64,000 bases of DNA, from contig MU128916.1 of assembly GCA_014904985.1 (NCBI GenBank), positions 302,696-366,695 of the forward strand. Direction: 5' to 3'. Shown here piece by piece: positions 35,359 through 48,400 of the stretch. The notes under the pieces are model-generated. The model was not told where the DNA came from. It saw nothing but the letters and a program-made list of their open reading frames with translations, and searched no databases. The position numbers were made by a program, and so were the translations under genes. How positions within the stretch are numbered: the stretch's first letter is position 1; every line of letters begins with the position of its first letter. This stretch comes from Hydnum rufescens UP504. Lineage: Eukaryota > Basidiomycota > Agaricomycetes > Cantharellales > Hydnaceae.

Positions 35359-37592
35359 AGGTGGGTGGACAGAAAAAGCCCAACAAGCTTTGTGCCTCTA
35401 GATTATTCTAATTGTGCTCATGTCGGCTGTTGGGTGATGATATAGTAAAGGGGTCCCCGCCTAACTGTGTACTGTGTGCTTTGACACGTGTGTGCTATTA
35501 TTATTGTTATGCCTCGGTTGGCTTCAAACGTTCGAGGGGCGGTGGGACAAAGAAGCGAATTGTGCCCCTGCGCTTTTCCCATGCCAGTGGATGGGTGGAA
35601 TACAGTGGGCAGGGTCGTTTCGTTGGTCAAGGATATTTCATGGGAAATCAGGTATCTATAGTGTCGGATTCGTTCCTGCGTTCACGTCATGTCAGAAAAT
35701 GGTTCAAGCGCGCGCTTAATTGACGAAGAGGGCCCAAATGCACACTTCTGTTGCAATGACCATAATAAGGGGATTTCAGTTTGAATTGATACAGAATTGA
35801 CAGTCCGGAATTGAACCCAGAATGAACCTCTGAATCCGAGGTAAAAAAATGGGCCCGCCTGCTGTGGTGTGCTGGCCATGGGAGACCATTTTTGTACACG
35901 GAAAATATACCAGATGATGTTCTTGGTGCCGGAACCCCGGTTCCGTGTTGATTCGAGTCTCATGACCAGAGCTGGAATTTTTGCAGCTTGAATTCCAGGC
36001 AAAATTTTTGTAGACTGAAACCCCCCTATCATATATAGGAGATGGATCGCCTTTTTTGAGAGAGAGATATGCATGTACGTGTCACCTGCAAAGGCGCGGT
36101 GAGGCACGCGCGCATTGGGGCCAGGGGGGGTGGCAAGTGATCCCAATCCCAAATGTCCTCGTTTTCGGCAACTCTCTGAGGTTCCCCCGTTGAAAGACAT
36201 CCCACCACCGAGGAAGAACGATCAACATAAAGGCACATTTTTGCTCTTCCGTCAAGCCGAAAGAGGTCGTAGGACCAATTTGTGCACAAACAAGGACGAT
36301 GCCAAGTACTAATCTAGATCGCTCTAATACGAGCAAAAAGGCTGTCTTCAAGTTCCAGAATTCTAGTCGAGCTTGGGCGGCCGCCGAGTCCCGTGTACTG
36401 TAATTTCATGATTTCCCCCCGCGGCCGAGGTCAGGGAAAGGAAAGCTCATAAAAGAAGGGAAAGTGGAGAAGAACGAAATACTTGTTACGACATGGTCAA
36501 ATGGCTTTTGGCGTCGATCAGGTCAGTGGCTATACTTTTGCTTGTCAAATACGTTGTCCTCCATATATAGAGAAAACCAAGTGAAATAGAAATAGCGGTG
36601 ATGGCGGTTATAGGGTAGGTCCCTTCAGGCATTGGTGCAGCGCGGTTTAGGAGTTGGGCACGGCGGCGACATTTCCTATTCTAGAAAAAACTTGTCGCAT
36701 CCTGTCCGGGTCCCTTCCAAGCCATTGGATATCTGTAGTTGTATTTCCGTATATGCACCCATGATTATGTACGTACGCCCTGTGGCGTCCACGCCCCATG
36801 GGCATTTGTTTCGGACGTGTTGAGGTGATCTGCAACATGTGGCAGCACATCAAATTGGTCTAGCACCCTCTAGCATGTCCGAGTCCAAGAGCCCAAGCAC
36901 ACCGAGGCCAGTGCCGAGGGGTACGTGGCTCACGGTGGGGGGGGAGTCTACCCCGAATGCAGAAGGATCTGCCCGTTGTTCAGCAAGCAGACCATAGACG
37001 GCACTAATTTGATATTTGTGAGAACAAAATGCCTAACCGAGTTCTGACATGTCCCTTTATCACCTTGTTTCCCTGCTTCTTTGTGTCTCTGGAATAGGAG
37101 TGATGTCAATCCCAGGGCTTTTGTGTGCCTATATCTTTTTGATAGACTCCCAGGAATTCCGTGTTTTCAAAGCAGACGACCTTGGCAAGTGATCACAGTA
37201 TTCTACCCCCATAAAAATGCGCCCGTGGTCGGCCGTCACTTTGAATTCGGGTCACATGCAATTCTGATGATGGAAACCCGAAAGCGAGACCCTAATCAGG
37301 AAAGGGCCCAAGGCCCAGGCTTGTCAGTGTTGAATAACCGCCAAAAAGTGTGAAACAAGAACAGGCGCCCCCACAGAACGAGGCTGGGGAAGTATTCAGA
37401 AATAGGAGCCCAGATAGCTAGTTACCTATTTCAGTATTCGGTCGCGTGCTCGTAGCGTTGAGTCTGGGAATTGACAACGCCAAACTTGGATATCCACCTC
37501 AATAACTCTTCTGGCCCTCTTGTTGTTGTCTTCTGCGTCTCCCATTGGGTACGGACTCCTGCGGAGCCCGTCACCGACAACTTTACGGCACC
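35359..37592. other. Intergenic, no supported gene
   Basis: 2.2 kb between MON1 and the kelch gene. A 172-codon open frame (35682-36200 minus) and shorter ones show no known motif or splice structure. A G-rich run and GC-rich spots occur near 36125 and 36370. The last part is presumably the kelch gene promoter. Confidence 0.5.
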
Positions 37593-40500
37593 ATGGCCAT
37601 GCATTCCATTTCCGACCTCACTACATATGCCCAAGACACCAGAGGTGACATCCCACCACCTCTCGTGGGCGCTTCAACCACCGTGGTTGGGAACACGATG
37701 TATCTTTTCGGGGGAAGACTCAGTACCCTCCGAAGAATGTCTTCCGATGTCTACTCCTTCAATCTTTCGACTTCTGTGTGGCAGAAATTACTCCCGCAGT
37801 CCCCAGAAGACCTGACGCCAGCGCCGCGATATTTCCACAGCGCGGACTGCTGGAATGACCATCTCATTATTTTCGGTGGCATGGGCTATACATCGCGCGA
37901 CTCGGAGACTCTCTGCGTCCTCTCGGACGTGCGATTCTTCTCGCTTCACGACCACCGGTGGCTAACTGCATCAAACGGTTCTCTCGCACCTGTCGACCCT
38001 GCCTCAGCCAACTCGACTCACGATCCATTAGTCCCCCGACCACGATATGCCCACCTATCTGCGTTATCGGCATCACGGCTATACATTATTGGCGGACAGG
38101 ACTTGACTAACCAGTGGTTGGACGACATCCATGTTTACGATTTGAACAGGCACGTCTGGTCAGAAAAGCGCAGTTATCCTCGTCAATGCGGCACATATCG
38201 CAGTGTCGCGATTTCAGGACTATTGACCGTGCGAGATCCGGCAAAGGAAGGATGGCCTACGACGCGAACCGAATCCCCTCTCGCGAATTTGAAACGTGCC
38301 ACAGGCCCTGCGGATTCTATGCTACACCCGCATCCATTACAGACTCAATCAGACCAACATGTCTACATGCCGTACTCAAGCGAGCCCACTATCGACCATC
38401 CGGTGGAGATCCATCTATACAGTAATTATAATGTGAGCTTCATACATTGGGCTAGACTTCCACCGTGTCCTCGGTGTTCTCCCATTTCCATTTTCACTCA
38501 TTCTGAGACTAGTTTACGGACGTTCAACGTGAACTCGAGGTAATCACGCCTACCGAAGAATCCTTCAATGTCTCCGATCGCTCCGCGTCAATGGTTGGTC
38601 CAGGGCTTCCCCCTGGTCTTCGATTTCCTACTGGAGCTATCCTAGGGAATCACCTCATCATTGCAGGAACATATCTTGCTCAATCATACCAGTCCTATTC
38701 TCTCTGGGCCCTCGACCTTACATCCATGACATGGTCACGTATCGACCCGGGACGTCGCTGAACACTGGGTCTTGGTCCCGCGGCGTTTTATGGCCGGATA
38801 CCAACCGATATGCCATCTTCGGAAATCGCCACGGAAATCTTGTAGAGGATTACAACCGTCGCCTCCTGAATTGGGATCATGTGGCTTATGTCGAACTGGA
38901 AGCATTTGGGATATACAAACTTCCACCTCTCCGCATGCCACTCGCGGGTCAACATTTGGGCTTGGACGCCCTGGAATCAGAGGCTTTTGCTGATTTTGAA
39001 ATCTTATGTGAAGATGGTCGGAAGATCAGATGTTCCCGGAAACTATTGGAGGAACGATGGCCTTGGTTTAAGCGCCAGCGAGTCAAGTATATCGAGGCCG
39101 CCAACAAAATTACCAGCGCCCAAACCCAGTCAGAATACGAACTACCCCTGCCTCCGCCCTCCTCAAGCCAACTTTTCCAATCAGACGAGGATAGACCCGA
39201 TCCACGGCTCACACCCCGTTTGTTACGCCTCTCTGAGCCGTACCCAATCACAAAGGCCCTCTTGCAGTATTTTTACGCCTGGGCATTGATCACGCCTTTG
39301 CAGCATGCTCCTCTCGTCCTTAGTGCTCTCCTTCTTTTAAGCGCCATATACGAACTTCCTCATCTCGAGGCCCTTGTGAAGCATGCCATGCATCGAACCC
39401 TTTCGCCGGCCACCAGTGTTGGTGTATACGAGGTCGCTACATTATGTGACTGTCAGAACTTACAAATTCGGTACTGTACTTCTTTCTCTGCCTAACATAC
39501 AAAATCCTCATGTCATTTGTCTTCCAGTGCCCTTCGAGTAGTTATGTCATCCAGCAAAAGGAATATGACACGGAGTCGGCATGAACATGATCGCCAGGAC
39601 CAGCCACCGACGCGTCCCGACGATAATGAGCAACCCCCATACACTCATCGCGCTCGCGCACGCGGCATGTCAGATGCTCCGATCCGAACAGATTTTGATT
39701 CTCATTCTCATCATCAACAACATCAGCACAACCACCACCATGTGACTAGCAACACTCACCCTAGTGGCAGAACGGATGGACATGCTTCTGTCCCTCGCCG
39801 GGTCATGGTTGTCGTCGAGGCTCCAGACACTCATCAGGAGCAAGCACTTTTAAGCCCCCAGACACTGGTTCATGGCGGGGTCTCCAATGAAGTTGGCGGA
39901 CGTACCACCCGCGACCGAGGCGATTCTGTTATCCGAGGCCGCTCAGTTTCGAATGCCACGGATCCAAAAGAAGGGAGTTTGCATTCGCATTCACACTCAC
40001 CGTACCATGACAGCACTCGTGAGGGATCGATTACTCCGACGACACCCCAAGGACTGTCTTCTGCTGAAGGTGTTCCAGCGCAGGCGCCGGATGCTCTTCG
40101 GACACCGCCTGAGGAGTCCAAGGCTTCGGAGAGCCTACCTAAACTAAGAACAAGCCATAGTTATGATACAGCAGTACCACAAGCACAACGCTCGGAACCA
40201 ATGAGACGACCTATAGTAAGGAGGCTATCAGGGGCGTCTTCTTCTCCTTCGTTGTCTTCTCCGGCGGACCCGTCCAAATTGGCTAAGATGGGTTTTGGTC
40301 GTCGATCTCGCCAAGATGCGCTTACCCACGCTTCCGATGCATCCGTTTCCCCCGTCTCGGCGCCAGACACATCACCAGGTCCAGCACCACCTGAAAAAGA
40401 CGCGCAATACCTCTCTCCTTCGAATATTCCCTCACCATCATCTGGTGTATTTCCGCCATTGTATTCCCTTCCATCGAAAACTACCGCCGCTTCTTCACAC

Positions 40501-41262
40501 TCTGGCAGGTCCTTGGCTCGGCAACAGAGTGACATGGCTCTGAATGCTTCCTCCGTGACCAAAGCCTCACCCAACGCCGTCCCCAAGACATCACGAGAAT
40601 ACCGACGCCGTTCCGTGGGCGACACCACCGGCGCCTCTCGACCCCAAACGTCCAGCTCAACAACCAGTGGAGAATCGTCTAACCCATCGATGGAACCACC
40701 CAAAGATGTGAATGTGAATGTGAATAGCATCAGCAGCAGCAGTAGTAGTGCAGCACCTTTACTCTCTCTCGTCATACCACCGCCTACGTTCACCAATCAG
40801 CACGAGTACTACGATCTGTCTCAGGATATATTCATCTCCCCGCCGCGCTCCGATCGTCGTGGGAGGGACACGCGTCATGGGAATAACGAGATGTCCCCGG
40901 TCGTGCCCAACTCCTCGTCGTCGTCATCGTTGTCTCGCACTACTGGCGATGCAGCCGCGCCGCCAGAGAAGGGGAAAAAAATACCATGGCGTGATCGTCT
41001 TTTGGCAGTAGCTACTTCCAACGTCATTACTTCTTCATCATCAGCCGCATCGTCGTCCTTGTCACTATCGTCGTCATCCTCCGCGGATCATCACAATAGT
41101 GGTGGTGGTGGTGGTGGCGGTGGCGGGAGCAGCAGGTCCACCAAGTCGCGAATCCACTTATGGTCCCCGTCATCAGCATCAGCCAAACCGGTGTCCCCTG
41201 TTGACAGTCCTGTGGAAAAGAGGGCAAGAGCACATTTATTGTACCCTGATTCACTGTCATAG
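37593..41262 (+). CDS. Kelch-repeat / BTB protein, Ral2-like
   Basis: Exons 37593-38432, 38513-39470, 39528-41262; about 1177 aa. The N-terminal half is a kelch propeller (VGASTTVVGNTMYLFGGRLS; YFHSADCWNDHLIIFGGMG; YAHLSALSASRLYIIGGQD; TGAILGNHLIIAGTY). It is followed by a split BTB-like region (FADFEILCEDGRKIRCSRKL... and ITKALLQYFYAWALITP...LSAIYELPHLEALVKHAM). This architecture resembles fission yeast Ral2, an activator of Ras1 signalling; function is inferred from that only. The last exon encodes about 550 disordered residues with His, Ser and Gly tracts (a poly-Gly near 41101-41127) and a basic IPWRDRLLAVA segment. The frame breaks once, at GGG 38749-38751, where one extra base would restore it. 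Start ATG 37593 has a good CACCATGG context. Confidence 0.8.
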
Positions 41263-41869
41263 GTACATTGCCATTTGCTTGTTATAGAGATGGGGCGCGT
41301 ACTTTTTTTCTTTTTTCCCTTTTTAATTTTATTTTTCCATCGGATATGCCCCGAGGAAAAACTGTATTATTATCCTAGGGTCATTGTATCATCATTGTCC
41401 ATCCTATGCATTCAGTCTGCCCCCGGGTCCCCGGTTTTAGTGGTTTGATGAAAGTGAGACCTTTGTTGCGAGCTGAATACAGAGTGAGGGTGAGGGTACG
41501 AAAGCACGTTGATACGAGAGGCATGATTGTGATGGCAGATTTGCAAACGTGAAAGGGGATCGATCCATTTCATCAGTGGGGGTTGAGAAGGGTTTGGAAT
41601 TGAAAGCTAAAGTAAATGTAAAAAAAGAGGAACGAAAGGCAAAAGATAACAGAATTAATGACAAGTGAAGTCATCCAGCTCGGGTAGTTACATGACCATT
41701 TCCACCGATGGCCCGCGGAACACACCCGCCGAGGACGATTCGCCATACGACGAGACTGGTGCCTGGGATCCCATTTGTTGATCTTGGTGGTTGCGGGATT
41801 CATCGCGGGGAGCGGAAGAAGACGAATTATTAACACCAGGTTGGAGACGGTCCGTGAGCGACGATGATT
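41263..41869. other. Convergent intergenic region
   Basis: 607 bp between the kelch gene stop and the RING gene stop, including AT-rich runs near 41300 suited to 3' UTRs. On the minus strand an open frame (41688-41933) overlaps the end of the RING gene in another frame; see findings. Confidence 0.5.
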
Positions 41870-44830
41870 CTACAACACGCTCCGAAGCCCTGATGAGTGA
41901 GATCGATGAGGCCCGTTGGGAGTATCGACACATTCAGAGGGTGTGATAATAGGTCCCGAGTGTGCAGTCAGCTCTGCCATCACCGTGTCTCCGTTCGCAT
42001 CGTTTAGAGCACTTGGATCGGCGAGATGAAGGTCAAGTTCCATCTGTTCAGCAGCTTCGTCCGCCCCAGAACTAAGCGGCAATGACGAGGGAGCCTGTGC
42101 GTCATTCTGGTTGTGGAAGGCGTGCGCTTGTATATCTGCGTCACTGACAATGGTGGCTGAACTATTACTAGGCATTTGCGTGGTCGGTGGCCTTCCATGG
42201 GAGGGATTACTGAAAATGATATGATTGACTGGGTGCGGCATATTAGGACGCTGATACCAAGTATTCAAACAAAAGCCACCCACATTCTTTAGCATGTACT
42301 AGATTGCACCGAAAAGATATACAGGTTCAATACCATGAGGAGTATGGTAACTCTAAAGAACGTACCGATATCTGTTTGCCTTGTGCATTGCCTCCCCTCT
42401 TCACAGTCCTTTCGGGTGCTCACCCATGAAGGAAGCCTTGCAGAAGAAACGTTTGGCTGTGGGTGGCGACCGCCTTCCTCAGCAAAGCCTCCATCATCAG
42501 ATTCGTCGCCGTCATCGTCATATGGGATGGTCCCCGACACAAGAGGCCCCGGTTGTTGGGGCGCTGAATCAACCAAATCGAGGACTCTTTTCCTTTCTCG
42601 GCTCCACCAGGGGTACAGCTCATGCAGGAAAATTTCGAACGCACAGTCTCTACATATCCGCGATACAACAGGTGGAGCGGCTGATGAGGAAGCAGTCGTG
42701 GGTCCGGGGTTACCCCTCGAATCCAGTATATGAATAGATTGAGGCGCATCCACCACTCCAGAAGGCTGAATAACATGATTGTCGTCTGCCATGATTGCAT
42801 CTCGTGGTGGTGGTGGTATAGGAGCAGAGACATCCGACGATGGCTGTGTATCAATCGTAAAGAGCATACGGACATCTCCTGCAGACCTGGGCCCGCCAGG
42901 TAAGGAAGACTGAGGAATGTGCCCCGCACCTGGGGGTTCGAAGGTAGGCTGGGGCACGTCGCTCTCTTCCTGGTTAGGATTGGGTCGCTGTGCCAAGGAA
43001 TTCTCGTCTACGATACCATTAGACTGATCCAATGGAGAAGGGATTGGAGCATTATCGCGGGCGAAAGGGAGGGGACGCAGGGAGTCCTGCTGACTCTGCG
43101 AATGGCCGCGCCCTCCTTCAATCTCTACACTGACTTCCTGCGAAGCTGGCATAACAATAGGAAAGAATGACAAAGAAGCTGCAGTATTACCGCCAGGCCG
43201 AGATTGAAGTCTTTCAGATTCTGGGAGTGGGTTAATGTTGTTGTGGTCGGAAACAAAGAGGCCAGCGGCGATCATCGGCTGGAAACCTTCTCCCGAGTTA
43301 CGGATGTGGTCAACCATCTGACCCCGTATGAGTGAAGGAAGTGCCACAGAGAATGTATTATTCCGCTCACCTCCTGATATACCGCTCTAATAGAACCCTG
43401 ACGACCTTCACGAAGCCAGTCTAGCAAGATTTCAATCTCGACCTCATTGAAATCAAAGCACTCCCAGATGCTCTCCGAATGGCTTTCAAGGAGACCAGTG
43501 AGAGTTACGGAGGACTGGGGAAGTCGGGAAGAACGAACGGATGGAGCCACACATAAGTGAGGGATCGATAGGCCACAGTATGACGTCTTGCACAGAGAGC
43601 ATGCGGAGGATCCAGGAGAAGAGAGGGCATGCAACTCCGAGCTAAGGCGAGGGAAATGTGATTTTCATTCTTATGCCACCATCGCGTACAATGAAATTCG
43701 CATACCAAGCACCACAAAACCCATGTCCCGGGGGTGGCCCTGCTCAAATACGGTCATTTCATGGGTCAGATATATGGGTGATAGCTCAAACCATCATCGA
43801 TATTCCAAGCTGCCTCAGGATTGACATCAGGATCAGCAATTGGTCTCGGACACCTCCAACCAAATTGATTATGTAGAAGACAATGCGGACAGGGGCGAGC
43901 GAGATTGTCCGAAGTGGGGTCATGTGCTCTTGATTGTGGCAGGAGAACGTCGGGGTTTGTAGGTCTTGGCTGAGGTATCTAAGGAAGAGCCCCTAAATTA
44001 TTAGGAGGCACCTGCTTTCGATCACCACTGGAGGCGAACCTTGATTTCAGGGGCTGGGGCCCAAATTTCATCGGCCTGTCGCCGTTCGCCTTCAGTACGC
44101 TGGAGGTCAGGTCGATGACGAAGGAGTAAATCAACGATAGATTGGATAGTTCGGGATGAGTTAGCATGGGTCGTAGTCGTACGGCATTGTGGACAGGTAT
44201 TAGAAGCGGAATTCTGTATCCATAAAGTGACGCAGCTGGATGTCCACGTATTAGCCATATCAATACGCGGTCACTCCGAGAGGTCATATTTCCATCCTAC
44301 CTTCCGCAGAAGAAATGTTGGCAAGGCTGAAGCACAACAGGCTTGATGGTTGATTTAGAGTAAGGAAGTTTCACGAGCGTCACGAGTTAAGATTATACTG
44401 ACTCGATAGACCAGACCCGCGCAGCATCCACAACTATGAAAGAGAGGAAATCAGAATGCATATGCGCCGAAGTTGATCGCCACAGGATAGTGCTTAAACT
44501 GGCCGCCACCTCGGGCGTCTAGCGCCACTAGCTCCCCTGTCAGGGAGGATTTGTTCCATACCTGAGCTCATTTTCAAGTTCTGCCACCAGCCTTGCGTTG
44601 TCTTCGGACAGTCTAGAGGACATGGAGTCCGTCGAGGGAGAATCGACCATCTTCTGTTTGCCTTTATCTTGGGAAGTGAGGGTTGGGGAAGAGGTTTCAG
44701 ACTGCTCTTCGATATCACCAGACTCTCTGGCTTTCTTGATAGGAGGGAGTACGTCCTCGAGCGGCATGTCTTCTGGGCGAATGCGCTTCAAGGTCGAGGC
44801 AGCGCCAGGTATTGGCGAGGATGCCTGCAT
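41870..44830 (-). CDS. CHFR-like RING E3 ligase with cysteine-rich domain
   Basis: Exons 44562-44830, 44403-44433, 44301-44341, 44040-44235, 43792-43978, 43706-43739, 43371-43641, 42366-43317, 42284-42298, 41870-42228 give 784 aa with every phase consistent. Order: acidic/Ser N-terminus with a short coiled segment (SRLSEDNARLVAELENELR), a C3HC4 RING (CGCCAGLVYRPVVLQPCQHF ... CPQCR), then a CHFR-type cysteine-rich domain (CPHCLLHNQFGWRCPRPIAD; PPGHGFCGACSELHAL; CSLCKTSYCGLSIPHLC; ESIWECFDFNEVEIEILLDW), a long disordered linker and a second Cys cluster (RICRDCAFEIFL ... GRQCTRQTDI). It has no FHA domain at the N-terminus, unlike animal CHFR. It should attach ubiquitin in the nucleus or cytoplasm; the substrate is unknown. 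Exon 42284-42298 is only 15 nt. Confidence 0.82.
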
Positions 44831-45468
44831 GTTAGAATACGTTCCCAGACTCAACGCCTCGCAGGAAGCCGAAAACCTAGGTCCACCCAAATTGGTTTAG
44901 GGCAACACGACGTGTATATAAACAGCGTTTTGATTAGGGGTGAACTACATAAAAATTATACTACACAGAGATGAACGAAAGCCCGAACGTCATTCCAAGG
45001 GGCATAGATAGAGTGTACACTGTAATACTAGATATAGCTTGGTGGCGAGGGAGGCGGAATCCCGGCAAGAATGCACGCATCAACGAGGCGCTGGTGTAGA
45101 ACCTTGTACCTTTGTCTTGGATCTGCTTTACCCCCATTATTAACAACCGGACATTAATCTTAAGCGAAACACGCACAATTCGAAGGAAAGAGGGTCATGA
45201 GATACTCGACGGGTGGTAACAATTGAACACATAAATCAAGAGCAATGCGAAGCGTTGGGTCCTGTCGCCAGATATCCAAATACCTCCAGAAAACCAGGTG
45301 TTAATACTAAACTCGACCAATGCACAATTCAACAAGACCTACTGAGCGAGCTGGTCGTGGAACCAGAAGGTGAAGTATGGTCGAGTAGCCAATACATTGT
45401 CCTTCAAGCCTGTAACGCGTGGTAAAGCCGGGATAAAGTGTTGCACAATATCTTTTTGATGGTTGACT
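44831..45468. other. Flank between RING gene and transcription-factor copy A
   Basis: Holds the RING gene promoter next to the outer end of the inverted duplication. The string around 44928-44968 (TTGATTAGGGGTGAACTAC and onward) recurs inverted at 53771-53800 and in direct orientation near 63293-63335. Confidence 0.6.
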
Positions 45469-48400
45469 TCAGTGAAAAATAGGCTCAATATCACGAAACA
45501 TTCCAACAAGGATGCTCCCTACGCCATAACATTGCCTTGTCCCGATTGAAGTGAGGATCCCCGCTGGATGAACAATAATGCATAAGCAAAACCCAGCGAA
45601 AAGCAGATCGGGACGCACATGTTCGGATGTGGTACGTATCGGCTGTACTGAGATGATACAAGGTTCTGAATGCTGCACAGGGAAGTATAGTTGGTGATCA
45701 ATCCCAAAGTTGAAGAGCCACGACTGACGTACTTGAATAGAAGTTGTCGCCCAAAATAAACTACGGAGTAATGGGTCCATCGGCATTAGATTTAACAGAA
45801 AAAAATGGAGAAAACCTACGAGTCGGCCTCTCGAGATCACAGGTATGGGTATTCAGCATCCTCTCGATTCGCTCAGATTCTAGCCAAGCCTGCACTGCAA
45901 ACTGGCCTTTATCATATTCGGATATGCTTTCGTCATGATGCACGCTTAAGCAACTCGTATACAGCATATGACACCGCGTGTGAAGCGCCCATATGGAGTG
46001 TTTCGCAGCGAAGTCATCTTGCATCTGCGGGGGCCCATAGAGTTTCTCAGCCGGGAGCAATACCTTGAACTGTGGGAGAAGGGATTTCAGACCCAAAGCA
46101 GACGACAAGATGAAGCTTGCCTACATTCCATGGTTTAGCAATGTCGAACTTTTGGGATGCGCGCCTGACAGAGTTATTGTAAGACAAGTGCCCAGAAATA
46201 ACAGTGAGGGCACTCCAGACGAGTCGTCGTTGTTCCTCTCTTCTAGTTTCCACGACATTCCATTTTTCGCTCCAGCCAGGGGAAGCGACCCAAAAGGGTG
46301 AAGTCTTCTGGGATGAGGGAGACGTGCTGGAGAGCTGAAAGTGCGTGCATGAGCAACCTCGTTTCGTCGCCGCTTGATCTATCGCGGCCTGGCCTAGGTG
46401 ATCGGAGAATAGTGCGGGTCGGGAGGGGACACTGCTAGGACTAAATGTCGTCATGCTATATTCCTCTTTGTCTAAATCGATTAGACCAAGAGCTAGGATG
46501 AGACTATCGAGGAGGGACAGAGTTGATCGAACACGGCTCTCAGAATGGGTAGGATGGCAGGATATTTCGAACAGCACCATGAGCTAGAGAAGATGTACAA
46601 TTAGAGGTGAGTTTGCTGGTCCAATGGTTTCGTTCATAGTGACAACGGACCAGAGCCGCCTGTGCGAGGCCAGGAGTAATCCATCCAGAATTCAGTGACA
46701 TATCGAAATGACTTTGCGCTAGATCTCGTAACTCCACTACATGTGTTCCGTTTAACATTTGGGATTAGGAGATCGAAAAAAACTCACAAGCTTTGAGTCT
46801 CCCCGTTTGGCCCAATCCTCTATCACTACTTTGCAACATGGTCGACAGCGCAAGCATGGCAAGTACGAGTGATGGTTGTACATGGTCCCTTTGATTAAGG
46901 TCGTAAAAGGTGGAGAAAAACAATGGGACATTGATGCTGCGAGGGAAGACGAGTGTTAGCCCCATGTCCTTCAAGATGGAATGTAGGAGAGCGTGTACAA
47001 TGCGACAAAATAATTGGAGACTCGGAAACTTCAACGCCAAGAAAATTTCAGCCCAAATAAAAGAAATAGGAGCAGCCAAGACCAACAGATGTGAAAGGTC
47101 TTCCATGATACGACGTGGAGCAAGAGCTCTAGGGCCACCGTAACGTCTCGTTAAACTCTCCCACCACAGCTGGCGAGTGAACTCAACAGAAGGCTGGTTC
47201 AACATTTCGTACGAATGTGGCACCAGGGTATCGGGGGTTAGAGTCCAAAATCCTTGCAACCCGGACTCATCAGCATCATCTTCATGACTTCTGCGATCAT
47301 TTCCGAAATCTTGAAAGCGGTTATACACGAGACTTCCCCAGGGAGAAACAACATATCAACCTTTCAGCTTGATTACAAACTGATGCTGTACTCACTGCGT
47401 GTGACTTGAACCCATTGGCAAGAAATTCGTATTGTAGGGAAATGACGGTATGTGATCCTTTGGAAGGGAATGGTATACATATGGATAGGCATGAAGGTGA
47501 GAATGTCGCTGCGAGGCGATACAAGTCGTGTACATACCTCAACCGATGGGCCTGAATGTGCCATATTCGTTGCCATTGACTTTGGAAACGAAGATGACGC
47601 GAAGGTGTAAGGACTTGGAGCAATCCGCCGGTTGACTTCGTCTGTCTCCATAGAAACTTGCATGGGGATCACAGGGGGAATATATGAAAATTCAGGGGAC
47701 GAGCGTAGGTCATTATCGGGCAGATAGAGATTGTGTAGTCGAGCGTCAACAACGCTGTGATCACCGAAATTCGGATGAAGACGTTCGTATGAGAGGTTTC
47801 CGCTCTGGCCTTGGGTATCTGTGGATGGAGAAGGCCCTGGATGCAGAATAGGGAAGGAATTTAGGACGGAGCTGGAGTTGGACCGGCCTGGAAGAGAAAC
47901 AGGAGGCAGCGGCAGAGAATCAGTTGGTGTGAGCAGGTGCATCTGGGAAGGACGCATTGAAGGAGAAGCACTGAAGAGATTGCTTGTTGGGGTTCCGGCC
48001 ACTAAACCTGGGCGAAGTAACGTAGGTGGACTGGAAGAGGGATAAAGTCTTATGGGGAACGGTCCTGTGAGAGAGGTGAGCGAGCTGTTTGACACCTCTG
48101 TGCCTGAGGTAGTGGCGATCGCATCTGATGTGATATATGGAGGGGATTGCGTGCTGGAAGGGGTAACGGGAGTGGCTACAACATTATTCGAGGATCCCTT
48201 TTGTGAACGACGCGGACGAGTCAAAGACGGGGGAGGTCCAGAATCGTAATGCATTCGGACTCGAGGGTGACGATCGGGGCCACGCCGTCTTGGCCCATCG
48301 TCATAATCACACTTTGAACTCCCTCGCCTAATGCAGGTGGAGCAGACTGGATGGGCCCCATCACATTTTATTTTACGAGAATGACTGAAAAAATTTGACT

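Noticed and set aside
35682..36200. 172-codon minus-strand open frame
   Set aside because: No recognised motif, no intron signals, ordinary flanks; not enough support.
40161..40796. 211-codon minus-strand open frame inside the kelch gene
   Set aside because: Antisense shadow of the Ser/Thr/Pro-rich exon.
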